In this document: positions 6,954-16,667 of the stretch, one piece after another
Position numbering within the stretch: the stretch's first letter is position 1
Layout of the letters: every line of letters starts with the position of its first letter
DNA from: a virus
Virus record (IMG/VR): IMGVR_UViG_3300044957_000861
Span: 1 to 64,000 of that record
Strand: one strand, 5' to 3'
Length of the DNA stretch: 64,000 nucleotides
Made by a program: the position numbers and the translations under genes
Notes under the pieces: model-generated
What the model saw: the letters and a program-made list of their open reading frames with translations, nothing else
What the model was told of the DNA's origin: nothing
The model's database searches: none

Positions 6954-7176
6954 TCTCCATCCAATCATTTCCACCGTCTTTTAATGATACTACGGTATTG
7001 TTGATACCATCAATATTATAATAGTAGCTGAGCAAAGCGTAAAGATCAGCTAATTCGGCTGACGAAGCATAGAAGCCAGCAACCCCTGACTGTACAAAAT
7101 AGCTGAGATGATCTCCAGACTTATACTCAATTAAACTTGTTGCATTTAAAACCATTCTACCAACTTCTTGTATCAC
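6931..7176 (-). CDS. hypothetical protein, 81 aa
   Basis: Not recognised. Contains GRMVLNATSLIEYKSGDHLS and a helical AELADLYALLSYYYNI. It overlaps the next gene's start by 23 bases and is 4 bases from the Zn protein upstream. Part of a compact run between DnaE and the RecB-like nuclease, so a replication-linked role is plausible by position only. Confidence 0.55.
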   Translation of the reverse strand: MIQEVGRMVLNATSLIEYKSGDHLSYFVQSGVAGFYASSAELADLYALLSYYYNIDGINNTVVSLKDGGNDWMENDDELAV

Positions 7177-7180
7177 TATA

Positions 7181-7546
7181 TTACTCCTCGTATATTGTTA
7201 TGGGATTAAAGTTTGGATCGTCCATTTTTTCACGCATATCTCTAACATAGGCGTCCCAGTCTCTTTCATCTTGACTTTTCTTTTCATACTTTACCTTGCC
7301 CTTAAATGGGTTAGACTTAAATTGGACACGAACAATCTTACCCTGTTGTGTTCGCCATCTCAAAGCACCGTTTTTACAATCACAATAATCATCTGGATGC
7401 GGATCTATATTTCCCTTAGGATCGTACCTACCACTGCAGTTCTGACACTTTGAGTATCTTCCCTTGTCTTGACATCTATTGCAAGACGAGCAAAATGTCC
7501 AGCACTCTTTAGTTGCCGGATTCTTATAAAAGTTTCCAGTAGTCAT
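7181..7546 (-). CDS. cysteine-rich zinc-binding protein, 121 aa
   Basis: Start taken as the ATG at 7546, which overlaps the dnaE stop (ATGA). The N-terminal part has CWTFCSSCNRCQDKG and YSKCQNCSG, then CDCKNG; the paired cysteines resemble treble Zn-finger or DnaJ-type zinc domains. The C-terminal part is charged and helical. Probably a nucleic-acid- or protein-binding accessory protein of the replisome. No exact family. Confidence 0.65.
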   Translation of the reverse strand: MTTGNFYKNPATKECWTFCSSCNRCQDKGRYSKCQNCSGRYDPKGNIDPHPDDYCDCKNGALRWRTQQGKIVRVQFKSNPFKGKVKYEKKSQDERDWDAYVRDMREKMDDPNFNPITIYEE

Positions 7547-10500
7547 CTTTTGTATCCGCATACTATATTTTCTAATTGCTCTCTTACTGTAATTGATGTT
7601 TTCTTTTTAAATTTAAATGTTATCTTTTTGCTATTTTCTTTGTATGTTAGAAACACAAATGAACCACCATCGTTTGCATTTATTATATCATAAATTTTAT
7701 CAATAACACTTGTATCTATGCTTTTATCTATATTCAAATAAATTGGTGTGCCACCAGCAAAGTTACTTAGATCAAGTTTTTCGCAAGAATTTAAAAGAAC
7801 TTTAGTAATTGGGTTTTCTTCATCACCGTCTTTACCTACTGAACCTATAACTGTTACAACATCCCCGTTTTGAAAAAAGTCATCATCAAACTTTTTAGCT
7901 TCTCTTGGAAACACTATAATTTCAATGTCAGAAGAAATATCTTGAAGAACAAACTTATACATCTTTGCACCCTTTTTTGTTATTATTTTTTTAGCAGAAG
8001 AGACTATTCCACCTATCGCAACTCTTGAACCAGGCTGCATTTCCGATAGGGATATTATTTCATTACTAATATTCTTTGACAAAAGATCCCAGACACCATC
8101 AACTGGATTCTTAGAAACATATATTCCTAAGGACTCTTTTTCTTTTTCTAAAATTTCTAGTTCAGTTTGTCTACCAAAGTCATCGTCCAGGGCATCAGTT
8201 AGAAGCTCGTCTAATGCCCCAGATGAAAATAAGTGTTCCAATGTAGATTTTTTTAAAACAGAAGAAGATGTTCTTCTGATGAAATCATGAACAGAAGTAT
8301 ATGGTTTTAATTGATTTCTTGACTCAAGTATAGACTCTGATACTGCAGAACCTATACCATTAATTGCAGAGAATCCAAATATTATTGTCTTGTTATCTAT
8401 CACGGCAAAGTCCTCAACAGATTTGTTTATTGATGGAGGAAGAACTTTTATTCCAAGCTTTCTGCAATCAGATAAGTATAGTGCAAGTTTATCTTTATTA
8501 CCTACAACAGAACTGAGAAGTGCAGCCATATACTCTGATGCAAAATTCACTTTTAAATATGCAGTTATATATGAAATCATTGCGTAGCTGGCGGCATGGG
8601 CTCTATTGAATCCGTATCCACCAAAGTATTCAATATCTGAATATATTTTATTAGCTCTATCTTCTGAGATATTTGAAATATCAACACAACCTTTTACAAA
8701 TTTTGCCCTGAACAAGGCAATCTTATCCATTAGTTTTTTTCCTATAACTTTTCTTAAATCATCAGCTTCTGCTGATGAAAATCCTGCAAGCTCCCTAGCA
8801 ACCCCTAGCACATCTTCTTGATACAACATGATGCCGAGTGATGGTCCTAGAACTTTTTCCATCTTTGGGTGATCATAATCTATAGATGATTTAGAATGCT
8901 TTCTTGATATATATAACTTGTCCATGCCAGAACCCATTGGGCCAGGTCTATGCAGGGATATGAGTGCCATTATGTCCTCTATTGTTTTGGGCTGCAGCTG
9001 AACCATCAAATCCCTCATACTGTTTGACTCAAGCTGAAATATACCTATTGCATTGCCTCTGCAAAGTTCGTTATATGTTTTGTAATCATCTAACGGTATT
9101 TTATCAACATCTATAGATATATTTCTAGTTTTTTTAACTAGCTTGATACATGAGTCTATGACTCCTAGATTTCTCAATCCAAGAAAATCTATTTTGAGTA
9201 GACCGCACTGCTCAACTCTTCCCATATCCCACTGAGTAATTACTGGATTATCAATGCCTTTTTGCATAATTGGCAGATAGTCTGTCAATGGACCTCTTGA
9301 TATTACTACTCCAGCTGCATGCATTCCAGTTTGTCTTATTAAGCCCTCTAAACCAAATGCAGCATCAACTATAACTTTTGCATTGGTATCAGTGTTGTAA
9401 AGATTTTTGAATTCTGCCACCTCCATGCATTCGGATAGGGATTTTGATACGCCCAAAACTGGAGCAGGAACTAGCTTGGCTACCTTGTCTCCAACACTAA
9501 AATCGTATGCCAAAGCCCTTGCTGCATCTCTGATTGATTGTCTTGCTCCAGTCTTATTAAAAGTGCATATGTGTGCGACTCTGTCCTCACCATATTTTTG
9601 TTTGGCATATGCTATGACTTTATCCCTGTGCCTATCGTCAAAGTCAAGATCAATGTCTGGCATTGACTTTCTTCCTTCAACTAAAAATCTTTCAAATAGC
9701 AATCCGAATTTTAATGGATCAAGATTAGTTATACCGAGGGCATAGGACAATATACTTCCTGCAGCCGAACCTCTGCCCCAACCAACTCTAATTTCGTTAT
9801 CTTTTGCCCACTTAACTAAATCAGAAACAACCAAAAAGTATTCTGGATAACCCATTTCTTTAACCACTTTTAATTCATGTTGTGCCCTAGATAAAACTTT
9901 TTCTGGAAGAGGATCTCCATACTTGTTCCTTAAACCCTCCCATGCGAGTTTCTCAAGGTAGATATTGGTTTCAATATTTTTTGGTATTGGAAATCTAGGA
10001 AAATATAATTCTCCAAAGTTTAAATCAACATTTACCATATCATTTATTTTCATTGTGTTTAAAAGCCAGTCTTCTGGAAATATATCCGACATTTCATCAT
10101 AAGACTTTAGGTAAAAGTTGTCTCCAGAAAATGAGAATCTATTTTCCGTATTAATATTTGAGTTTGTTGAAACACACAACATAATATCGTGTGCTCTTGC
10201 GTCATTCTTATGCACATAATGACAATCTCCCGTGGGAACTATGTCGGCTCCAATTTTCTTTGCTATGTCAACAAGCAGGTTATTTATTCTAAGTTGTTCT
10301 TTCAGACCATGATTTTGTATCTCTATAAAGTAATTACCTTTTCCAACTATGTCTTGCATTTTTGCAGCAGACTGCAGAGCGTAATAAAAATCATCTCGCA
10401 ACAAAGCTTGAGCTACCTCGCCATTTAGGCAGCCAGATAAAACTATTAAGCCATCGGAGTAATTTGATATAAGTTCGTGATCTATTCTTGGCTTAACATA

Positions 10501-10873
10501 ATAACCATCTAAAAATGATTTTGATGATATCTTTATAAGGTTGTGATAACCATCATTGTTTTTAGCCAAAATAGTTATATGATAGGGACCCCTCTGTTCC
10601 CACTCGTTTTTAGCTGGACCAGATCTTTCTTCTTCATCTCTGTCAAATCTCGTCTTTCTAGCTTGGTAAAATTCAGATCCAAGTATTGGATTTACTCCGA
10701 CACGAATTAGCAGCTTCGTAAAAATCTAACCAAGAGTGAATATTGCCATGATCAGTAGTTGCAAGACCAGACATGCCCAAAAACTTTGCTTTGACAAAGT
10801 ACTCCTCAACCTTACCATGCCCATCAAGCATTGAGTAGGTGGTATGACTGTGGAGATTGGTCCAGTTTTTCAA
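7543..10873 (-). CDS. dnaE: DNA polymerase III alpha subunit, +1 frameshifted at CGG
   Basis: Replicative C-family polymerase, 1,109 aa once joined. The PHP domain starts NLHSHTTYSMLDG and has LATTDHGNIHSWLDFYEAAN. At codon 59 a CGG shifts +1 and gives CGVNPILGSEFYQ, the standard DnaE G-x-x-P-i-x-G-x-E segment. The catalytic core has GWGRGSAAGSILSYALGI and, near residue 405, MPDIDLDFDD with the catalytic aspartates. The C-terminal part has a helix-hairpin region and an OB fold (RVAIGGIVSSAKK). It ends before a full tau-binding domain. Without the shift only 66 aa is made, so the phage's replicase depends on it. No other CGG is in frame in over 1,100 codons. Confidence 0.95.
10696..10699 (-). 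other. CGGA +1 recoding site in DNA polymerase III
   Basis: TCG-TGT-CGG-AGT in the zero frame stops eight codons later; TCG-TGT-(C)-GGA-GTA-AAT-CCA gives C-G-V-N-P, the conserved glycine of the PHP domain. Confidence 0.9.
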
Positions 10874-11079
10874 TTGATTCCTCTTTCTTTATCCGATGAT
10901 TCAAGAGAAGAATCCCTATTTTCTCTATATGATATTATAACAACTCCACCACAGTATTTGCATGGTACAGGCTGCCCATTTTGAGCAAATGGATTTTTGT
11001 ACATGTAACTCATTGGCTGATCTGACTTGCACTCAGAGCAAACTCCAATTACGTCATCTGGATCTTTTATGTTACTCAT
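10870..11079 (-). CDS. zinc-ribbon protein, 69 aa
   Basis: Contains CSECKSDQPM and, about 20 residues on, VPCKYCGGVVI: a four-cysteine zinc ribbon. It overlaps dnaE by 4 bases (ATGA) and the primase by 4 bases, so it is translated together with the replisome. Likely a small nucleic-acid-binding or primase partner; no named family. Confidence 0.65.
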   Translation of the reverse strand: MSNIKDPDDVIGVCSECKSDQPMSYMYKNPFAQNGQPVPCKYCGGVVIISYRENRDSSLESSDKERGIN

Positions 11080-12276
11080 GATTCTGTTTTTATCTCCTTT
11101 TTATTTTTGTATGCGTATCTTATTGGAGACGGCAAAGATTTTTCATTTGTCTCTACAAATTTTTCTCCTATTTTCTGCCATTTATTCTTTTTTTCAAGAT
11201 TGCAATCTCCACATCCAACACCCACCGCATTGGCTCTATCGCAAGTGTAGGGTCTTCCGCCTATACCAAGCTGTCTTCTTTTTATCCAGTCATTGATGTG
11301 AGCCGAAGATTTTTCAAAGTTATAATCTGAACAATGACTAAGTATATCATGAAGATACTTAATTGAGTCTTCGGTGTAGCTAAGTATAGAGCAGAGAAAT
11401 AGTCTTGCCTCATGCTCCAAAAACTTTTCTTGCTCTGCTTGATTTTTTAGTCTTTGTATTGCTTTGCATTTTTGCAAAAGAGTGTTTGGATCAAATACTT
11501 TTTCGCTCTGTTTTAAATCCTTGAAAGCTCTTGATCCGTATTTATTAAAATATTCAATCGGATTGTCTTTTTTCTTTTGATTTTCTTCTAGGTTATATGT
11601 ATAGTTTCTGTACCATTCATTTGCTTTGTAATCAAAAAACTGATCATCAACTTGTAGCGATTGTGGTTTAGAGGAATATTCTTTTATAGAATTTTCACTA
11701 GCATATATAAAACCATCCGAATGATATGGATTCAAAAGAGTTTTAAATAATCCCGTATCTTGGTGAATTGAACCTGGTACACGCCACATTCTTCTTGCAT
11801 CATAAACACTAAAATCCAAACTAGACAAAGAAAGCTTTTCTTTAATGTCAGTTGCGATATATCTAAACGTCTTTTGTAATGTATTGCTAGGATTTATACC
11901 TAGTGCTACTGGTTCACACTCTATATGAAATCCTTTTTTACCAGTAAAGTATACTAAAATTGATTTATGAGAGATAAACGACGCCAAGAACTCATAAAGG
12001 ACTATACATTCTTTGTGTGCTACCGAAAATTCTTCATGATCTAGATCAAAATAAAGTGGACCGTAGTCTAGTAGCTTTTTCCAGATCTTCTGTGTCGTAG
12101 GCAAAAACCGACGTATATATACCTATGCTCTTATGTCTAATGGCATACTTTTGTATTTCATTGGATTTAACTAACAAGTTTTTTTCCCTTAAAACCCTAT
12201 TTAGAGAGGGTACGTATCTGGCAACCTCGTATAAGTCCCAGCCTTTTAGATAATTGCTACTGCTGTCAATCTTCAT
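11076..12276 (-). CDS. archaeo-eukaryotic-type primase, +1 frameshifted at CGG
   Basis: 399 aa after joining. The N-terminal 71 codons lead to CGG (12061-12063); the +1 frame reads ATRLGPLYFDLDHEEF, which contains the metal-binding D-x-D motif of AEP primases. It is followed by YFTGKKGFHIE (motif II), FSVYDARRMWRVPGSIHQDT (motif III region) and a C-terminal cysteine cluster (YTCDRANAVGVGCGDC). It makes RNA or DNA primers for the polymerase. In the zero frame the protein ends after 76 aa, just before the catalytic motif. The start overlaps the preceding 53-aa gene. Confidence 0.85.
12060..12063 (-). other. CGGT +1 recoding site in primase
   Basis: AGA-CTA-CGG-TCC in the zero frame stops five codons later; AGA-CTA-(C)-GGT-CCA-CTT gives R-L-G-P-L-Y-F-D-L-D, entering the primase metal site. 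Confidence 0.9.
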
Positions 12277-12434
12277 GAAACGTGTATCTTGCCGACTTCT
12301 TTATCTTTGTTTAATATAATTTGTTTTTTACACTCATCTAACTCGTCTGAGTGAGTCCTATAGTATATAGACTCTTCAATAAAATATTCCATATTTTTAA
12401 GTAACGTAAATCTTTTTAAGAGATTATTTGACAT
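12273..12434 (-). CDS. small helical protein, 53 aa
   Basis: ATG at 12434 (MSNNLLKRFTLLKNMEYFIE...) with a mixed-charge helix and a single cysteine. Its TGA overlaps the primase ATG (ATGA), so it is probably coupled to primase translation. Nothing else is known. Confidence 0.6.
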   Translation of the reverse strand: MSNNLLKRFTLLKNMEYFIEESIYYRTHSDELDECKKQIILNKDKEVGKIHVS

Positions 12435-12444
12435 GAAGTCTATT

Positions 12445-13125
12445 CTATCTCCATCTCTCGTCTTTTATACTTTCTCCATCAACAATCAAATGCAACTTGG
12501 AAGAAATGTTATCCGCTAAATGCACAATCATGTCCATATAAGTAACTGGAGTTGTTTCAGGAACTGGAGACCAAGGACCTAAATGACATCTTATTAATCT
12601 CAAAATTGTTTGAGTATCTTCTTCGCTTATAAATAGGGTAGAAGACTGTGATTCAGATGCGTATTTTTTATCCTGTTCTTGACACTTTTTAATGAAAGAT
12701 CCTGCAGTGTATGGATGCATTGGATCATAATAATATTTTTCTGATGACTGTGGTTTTATTCCCTTTGTAATGTCATGAAGTAGTAAAGCAGCAGTTATTA
12801 AGTCTCTTTCATCAGAAGAAAGAGAATATGACTCTGCCAAAACTGACCCAACTCTCACAGCTCTTTTTGTGTGCAATATGTTTCCGCCCTTGTCTCTTTC
12901 ATCTGGCGGATGATGTTTACCAGAAAAACTAGCTGGTATATCCCAAAATCCCTCTACTCTATACAAAATAGATCTCACAAAAGATTTGATTCCTTCGTTT
13001 TCAATGGTGTTAATTTCACTAATTAAAGGATTTAAAACCTTATCTTCTTCTTTAATCGTATGAGAAACGTTTTTTTCGTATAAAATGTCATCTAGTATTG
13101 TTTTATTTTTTTCTTTTTTTGCCAT
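12445..13125 (-). CDS. HD-domain phosphohydrolase
   Basis: ATG at 13125 chosen because AAAGGAGA precedes it; an open frame extends further but overlaps the nuclease gene. The metal-binding HD pattern is seen as GKHHPPDERDKGGNILHTKR, then LITAALLLHDITKG and later ILRLIRCHLGPWSP. HD proteins hydrolyse nucleotides or phosphodiesters. In this operon, between the RecB-like nuclease and the primase, a dNTP or second-messenger role is possible, but the substrate cannot be read. Confidence 0.8.
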   Translation of the reverse strand: MAKKEKNKTILDDILYEKNVSHTIKEEDKVLNPLISEINTIENEGIKSFVRSILYRVEGFWDIPASFSGKHHPPDERDKGGNILHTKRAVRVGSVLAESYSLSSDERDLITAALLLHDITKGIKPQSSEKYYYDPMHPYTAGSFIKKCQEQDKKYASESQSSTLFISEEDTQTILRLIRCHLGPWSPVPETTPVTYMDMIVHLADNISSKLHLIVDGESIKDERWR

Positions 13126-13915
13126 TAGTTTTCTCCTTTTTGTTCCAAGAAGTCCATTTGCTACACGGTTTATCAAATGGACAAACCTTGCAATAAGATG
13201 TTAGCCCTCTTCTTGAAGGAAAAATTGTTTCTTCAAGAAGTGATTCACACCAATATTTTACAGCTTCAATGTCTGCCTCTTCTACATAAACCTCATTAAA
13301 ACCTGATTTCTGATTTAGAAGATCAAAGTAACCAAATTTTGCTTGATCAATTTTGTTTCCGAACTTATTAATAAAGCCCATATTCATAACCGCAAAATCA
13401 AGAACGTAAGTGTATTGATGCTTAAGTTTATAATTAAACATCCATTTTAAAATATGTATTTTACCATCTTTGTAATAAATCAAATCAAACTTATCTTTGA
13501 TGCCAATACTGGAATTTATTGGGGCTATACAGTCTTCGTCTATGCCCATAGGAATAATCTTCTTTTCGCCAAAATTATCTATCAACTCCAAAAGAACGTT
13601 TGCAGCCTTACTCGTCAGGCTGGCAGCATTTCCATGCAAAGTTTCATGCTGTTCATAGATGATGTCATAAGAAGAAGAATCTTTAGGAAACCAAAGCTTT
13701 TCCCATCTGTTTAACAAAGAAGAATATGATGGAGTAATTCCAGCTTGTTTTTTGTGAAAAAAATAATGAACCATTCCCCTTATGGTATTTTCAAATTTGG
13801 TTGTATTTAAAATTCTACTTCCTATAGTTTCTGGCAACTGCTGATTATATCTATAGTCATACAGTCTTCCGCAGGTTTGAAAATCTTTTAATTGCTGAGT
13901 TGTTATTTGTAACAT
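13103..13915 (-). CDS. second RecB/Cas4-like nuclease, possibly inactive
   Basis: N-terminal LKDFQTCGRLYDYRYNQ and C-terminal YCKVCPFDKPCSKW resemble the cysteine pattern of the Cas4/AddB Fe-S nucleases, and GIKDKFDLIYYKDGKIHILK matches the position of the catalytic D...D-x-K segment. The usual DYKTG is replaced by ILKWMFNYK, so the active site looks degenerate. 270 aa. It overlaps the HD gene by 23 bases and follows DnaB by 7 bases. It may be a structural or DNA-binding partner of the first nuclease. Confidence 0.65.
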   Translation of the reverse strand: MLQITTQQLKDFQTCGRLYDYRYNQQLPETIGSRILNTTKFENTIRGMVHYFFHKKQAGITPSYSSLLNRWEKLWFPKDSSSYDIIYEQHETLHGNAASLTSKAANVLLELIDNFGEKKIIPMGIDEDCIAPINSSIGIKDKFDLIYYKDGKIHILKWMFNYKLKHQYTYVLDFAVMNMGFINKFGNKIDQAKFGYFDLLNQKSGFNEVYVEEADIEAVKYWCESLLEETIFPSRRGLTSYCKVCPFDKPCSKWTSWNKKEKTNGKKRKK

Positions 13916-13922
13916 GATTTTC

Positions 13923-15392
13923 CTATATGACAGACATACTAGATATTAGCTCTTGCACGTCGTTTGAATTAATTATTTTTGAGTAAGAATCTTCTATGAT
14001 TGGCTCATACTCAACATATTTTTTGTGTTGGTCAACATATTTGACTAGTGGAGAGTTATAAATATATGTTGAACCAGTAATTCTGTTCTTTGGAATCTGT
14101 AGCTGCATAATATTTTCATCTTCAGAATCATCTCCACTAATAAGCTTTTTTTCTGTTATGAATATTGTCACTGCACACTTTTGTTGAATAGAGAGTGAAC
14201 CACCGGTATCAGACTGCTGAACAACCTCTCTCTTTTCCTTCATTCTATTTGCATTTTCCTGAGCTGTTATGATCAATACAGCGTCCATGTCTCTGGCTAA
14301 CTTCTCAAGCTTAACCATCATTTCTTCAAATTCACCCCATCTCGGCTTGCCCTTACCCGTGGATCTTGTAAACATTGATTGTATTGTATCAATTACGATT
14401 ACATCTGGGATTAGATCTGCATGCCCCATTACACTTCTTAGCCATTTTTCAAGATCTTCAAAATATGGAGTATCTGGATCATGTCTGACCATAAATCTAT
14501 CTCCCCATTCTTTCAATTTATTTTGAAACTTTTCAAGATTTTTTGCCTTTTCAGATTCAGACCAACTAGATGCTTCGGCATAAACATTTTTTTCTATTAT
14601 TTGAGTCATCAATACTCGCTCCCAGTGCGAAACTGCTTCCTCAAAATTCACATATAAAACCCTATATCCGGTGTCGGCCCAATGATTCACTAGGCACTTG
14701 GCAAACGTGCTCTTGCCTTTTCCAGAAGCCGCTATTATTGCATGCACTGACCCCCTAAAAAATCCACCCTCATCAGTATATCCCATCGCCCTATTCAGAG
14801 ATTTAAATTGTGTTGGAAGAAAACTTGGTATATCCAATAAAGACTCTGCCCTTTCCGATATATCTTTGGCAGTGACTACACTGTCTAGAACATTGAAGTT
14901 CAAATCATTTTCTAGATTTTTTATCTCTGCTGTAATTTCTGATATTCTAGCAATTTCTTTTAAAGTTTTTTCCCCTTTTTGAGTAAGAAGAAGTTGAAGC
15001 TCTTGCAAAATATCTAGCTGCTTTTTCTTATTACACCTGTGCTTAAGTATCTGGGTGATTGATTCCTCGGTTGAAACATCTATAGATTTAAGAATGTCTA
15101 TTACCGTATCAACACCTATTGAGCCACCTAAGGCAGTGTGAATATCAGTCTCCGATTCTAGCCAAGCCTTGAAAGCAATTGGATCTACAAAATCTAACTT
15201 TGTTATTCTATAATAGGAAAGTAGAGCCTTATAAAATTCATTTAAACCCAACTGACCATTGACAGCGCCAACCGCTTCCTCTGGAAGATTAGCCTCAAAA
15301 TAGGATATAGCACCTTTATTTCTTAGTGCAAGAGCAAATACCTGATACTCAAAAGGATAGTTAGATAATACTTCATTTTCGGTTTCTGTCAT
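13923..15392 (-). CDS. dnaB: DnaB-type replicative helicase
   Basis: Hexameric helicase that unwinds the fork. The N-terminal helical domain is near residues 10-150. The RecA-like core has IIAASGKGKSTFAKCL (Walker A), YVNFEE, VIVIDTIQSMF (Walker B) and LIITAQENANRMKEKR with QQKCAVTIF. 489 aa is a normal length. It overlaps the 217-aa nuclease by 20 bases. No CGG lies in frame. It would partner the primase and DnaE above. Confidence 0.9.
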   Translation of the reverse strand: MTETENEVLSNYPFEYQVFALALRNKGAISYFEANLPEEAVGAVNGQLGLNEFYKALLSYYRITKLDFVDPIAFKAWLESETDIHTALGGSIGVDTVIDILKSIDVSTEESITQILKHRCNKKKQLDILQELQLLLTQKGEKTLKEIARISEITAEIKNLENDLNFNVLDSVVTAKDISERAESLLDIPSFLPTQFKSLNRAMGYTDEGGFFRGSVHAIIAASGKGKSTFAKCLVNHWADTGYRVLYVNFEEAVSHWERVLMTQIIEKNVYAEASSWSESEKAKNLEKFQNKLKEWGDRFMVRHDPDTPYFEDLEKWLRSVMGHADLIPDVIVIDTIQSMFTRSTGKGKPRWGEFEEMMVKLEKLARDMDAVLIITAQENANRMKEKREVVQQSDTGGSLSIQQKCAVTIFITEKKLISGDDSEDENIMQLQIPKNRITGSTYIYNSPLVKYVDQHKKYVEYEPIIEDSYSKIINSNDVQELISSMSVI

Positions 15393-16026
15393 TTTTTTTC
15401 TTCTCTTTTATTTTTCTATAAAGTTTCTTTTTTTTATCTGAATTTCTTTTTTTTGCCTGTTGATAAAAAGGGTTTTCAGTTATATTTTTTTTGTCTTTTA
15501 CCTTGACAATATGGCTTGAAGATTTTAGCGCCGACAATATTCTATCATAAACTACTTCTTCCGTAAGTTTGTCATTGTATCTAAATACAACCAAAACAAT
15601 TCCTTGCTCATTGCACAACTCAAGTTTTCTTTGATCTCTTTTTTGACCATTTAAAAAATCTTCTTTGAATTCATGAAATCTCTCTGTATATTTAAAATGT
15701 TGTATGCCATGATATTCAGCCGCAATCTTATAGCTAGGACAATATACGTCTAGTTTTAGCCTTTCTCCAATATGAAACTCATTTATTATAGTCTCTCCTG
15801 GTATAAGCTTTTTAAGCACGCTTGTCAAAACAGTTTGACCTTTTGACATTTTTCTTCTGTGTTCTTTAATCCAAGATAAACCAAGCTTATTAATATACTT
15901 ATCAAGTTCTTCGTAAGAAAGACATAGCTCATTAGCCATTTTTGGCAGTGATAAACTGCTTTCAAATAACAAACTTTTTATTCTTGCGTTGAGAAAATCT
16001 GTTGTTTTTTTATTTAATTCTGTCAT
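15373..16026 (-). CDS. restriction-endonuclease-fold nuclease-like protein
   Basis: The N-terminus has a helix-turn-helix-like LPKMANELCLSYEELDKYIN. The core has GERLKLDVYCPSYKIAAEYHG followed by QHF, then QKRDQRKLELCNEQGIVLVV: D..., E.hG.QH and K of VSR-like or phage endonucleases. A lysine/arginine-rich tail follows. 217 aa. It could be a resolvase-like or homing-type nuclease; it is not inserted into another gene. It overlaps DnaB and the 214-aa gene. Confidence 0.65.
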   Translation of the reverse strand: MTELNKKTTDFLNARIKSLLFESSLSLPKMANELCLSYEELDKYINKLGLSWIKEHRRKMSKGQTVLTSVLKKLIPGETIINEFHIGERLKLDVYCPSYKIAAEYHGIQHFKYTERFHEFKEDFLNGQKRDQRKLELCNEQGIVLVVFRYNDKLTEEVVYDRILSALKSSSHIVKVKDKKNITENPFYQQAKKRNSDKKKKLYRKIKEKKKNDRNRK

Positions 16027-16667
16027 TTTGATCTATGCAGTGATTTTGCTACAGTAAGAGTTCTACCTAAATCCAGTATGGACATAGAACTATTCTCCCA
16101 AAGGTTTTGTGTCAACGCAGTGCTTAGCATCGGGCAGTCTAGTATGCATAGGTTTGTTTTGTCATTATTTTTTATAATTTCTTCTGTAATTGAATTTATT
16201 TTTGAATAAAAATCATTGTACGGAGCATTCAAATAAATAGAATCTTTAGAAAAATATTTTGATATTGATGCCTCGCCCTGAAAAGACACGATTACTGCGT
16301 TTGTGTTTTTTAAGTACCAAGATGTAAATGTCTTAAAAATATCATAGTTAGTATTTATATAATATTCCAAAAATCCTGGATCATAAAAAGTAGAAGTAGA
16401 CAAATCAATCTGATGGTTTTCTTTTATCTTTTCAATGCTTGATTTTATCAAGTCTCTTTGAATTGCCTTAACAAAAGTTTGATCTTTGTTGTCTAAACTG
16501 GAAGTTACTAGTTTAATAAAGTTTTTTGGAGGTTTTTTATCTCCAGTAAGTTCTCCAGTCAAAGAAAATATAGCTGATCTTGTATAGGTAACAAAAGCAA
16601 AACGCTCACTTTTCTCAAGAAGATATGTAGCTTTTTTTATAGTTTCTATTGCGTTATAGGTTTTCAT
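16023..16667 (-). CDS. unrecognised protein next to glycosyltransferase, 214 aa
   Basis: Start taken at the ATG at 16667, which overlaps the glycosyltransferase stop (ATGA). Segments: MKTYNAIETIKKATYLLEKS, a helix-rich middle, YLKNTNAVIVSFQGEASISK, then NKDKTNLCILDCP-like strands and SMSILDLGRTLTVAKSLH. The strand-loop pattern and final DLG resemble GT-D-type glycosyltransferases, but the match is weak. It probably acts with the gene before it. Confidence 0.5.
   Translation of the reverse strand: MKTYNAIETIKKATYLLEKSERFAFVTYTRSAIFSLTGELTGDKKPPKNFIKLVTSSLDNKDQTFVKAIQRDLIKSSIEKIKENHQIDLSTSTFYDPGFLEYYINTNYDIFKTFTSWYLKNTNAVIVSFQGEASISKYFSKDSIYLNAPYNDFYSKINSITEEIIKNNDKTNLCILDCPMLSTALTQNLWENSSMSILDLGRTLTVAKSLHRSK

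Noticed and set aside
10696-10699. Classical programmed frameshift with a slippery sequence or RNA pseudoknot
   Set aside because: Codons before the sites differ at nearly every gene and no common stem-loop or Shine-Dalgarno-like stimulator is seen around them; only CGG is shared.
12060-12276. An intron, intein or homing element splitting the primase or polymerase
   Set aside because: The two frames overlap or abut directly with a one-base offset; there is no inserted sequence.
15373-16026. Calling the 217-aa nuclease a homing endonuclease
   Set aside because: It has a restriction-endonuclease-like core but does not interrupt a gene and no intron is visible, so only a general nuclease call is supported.
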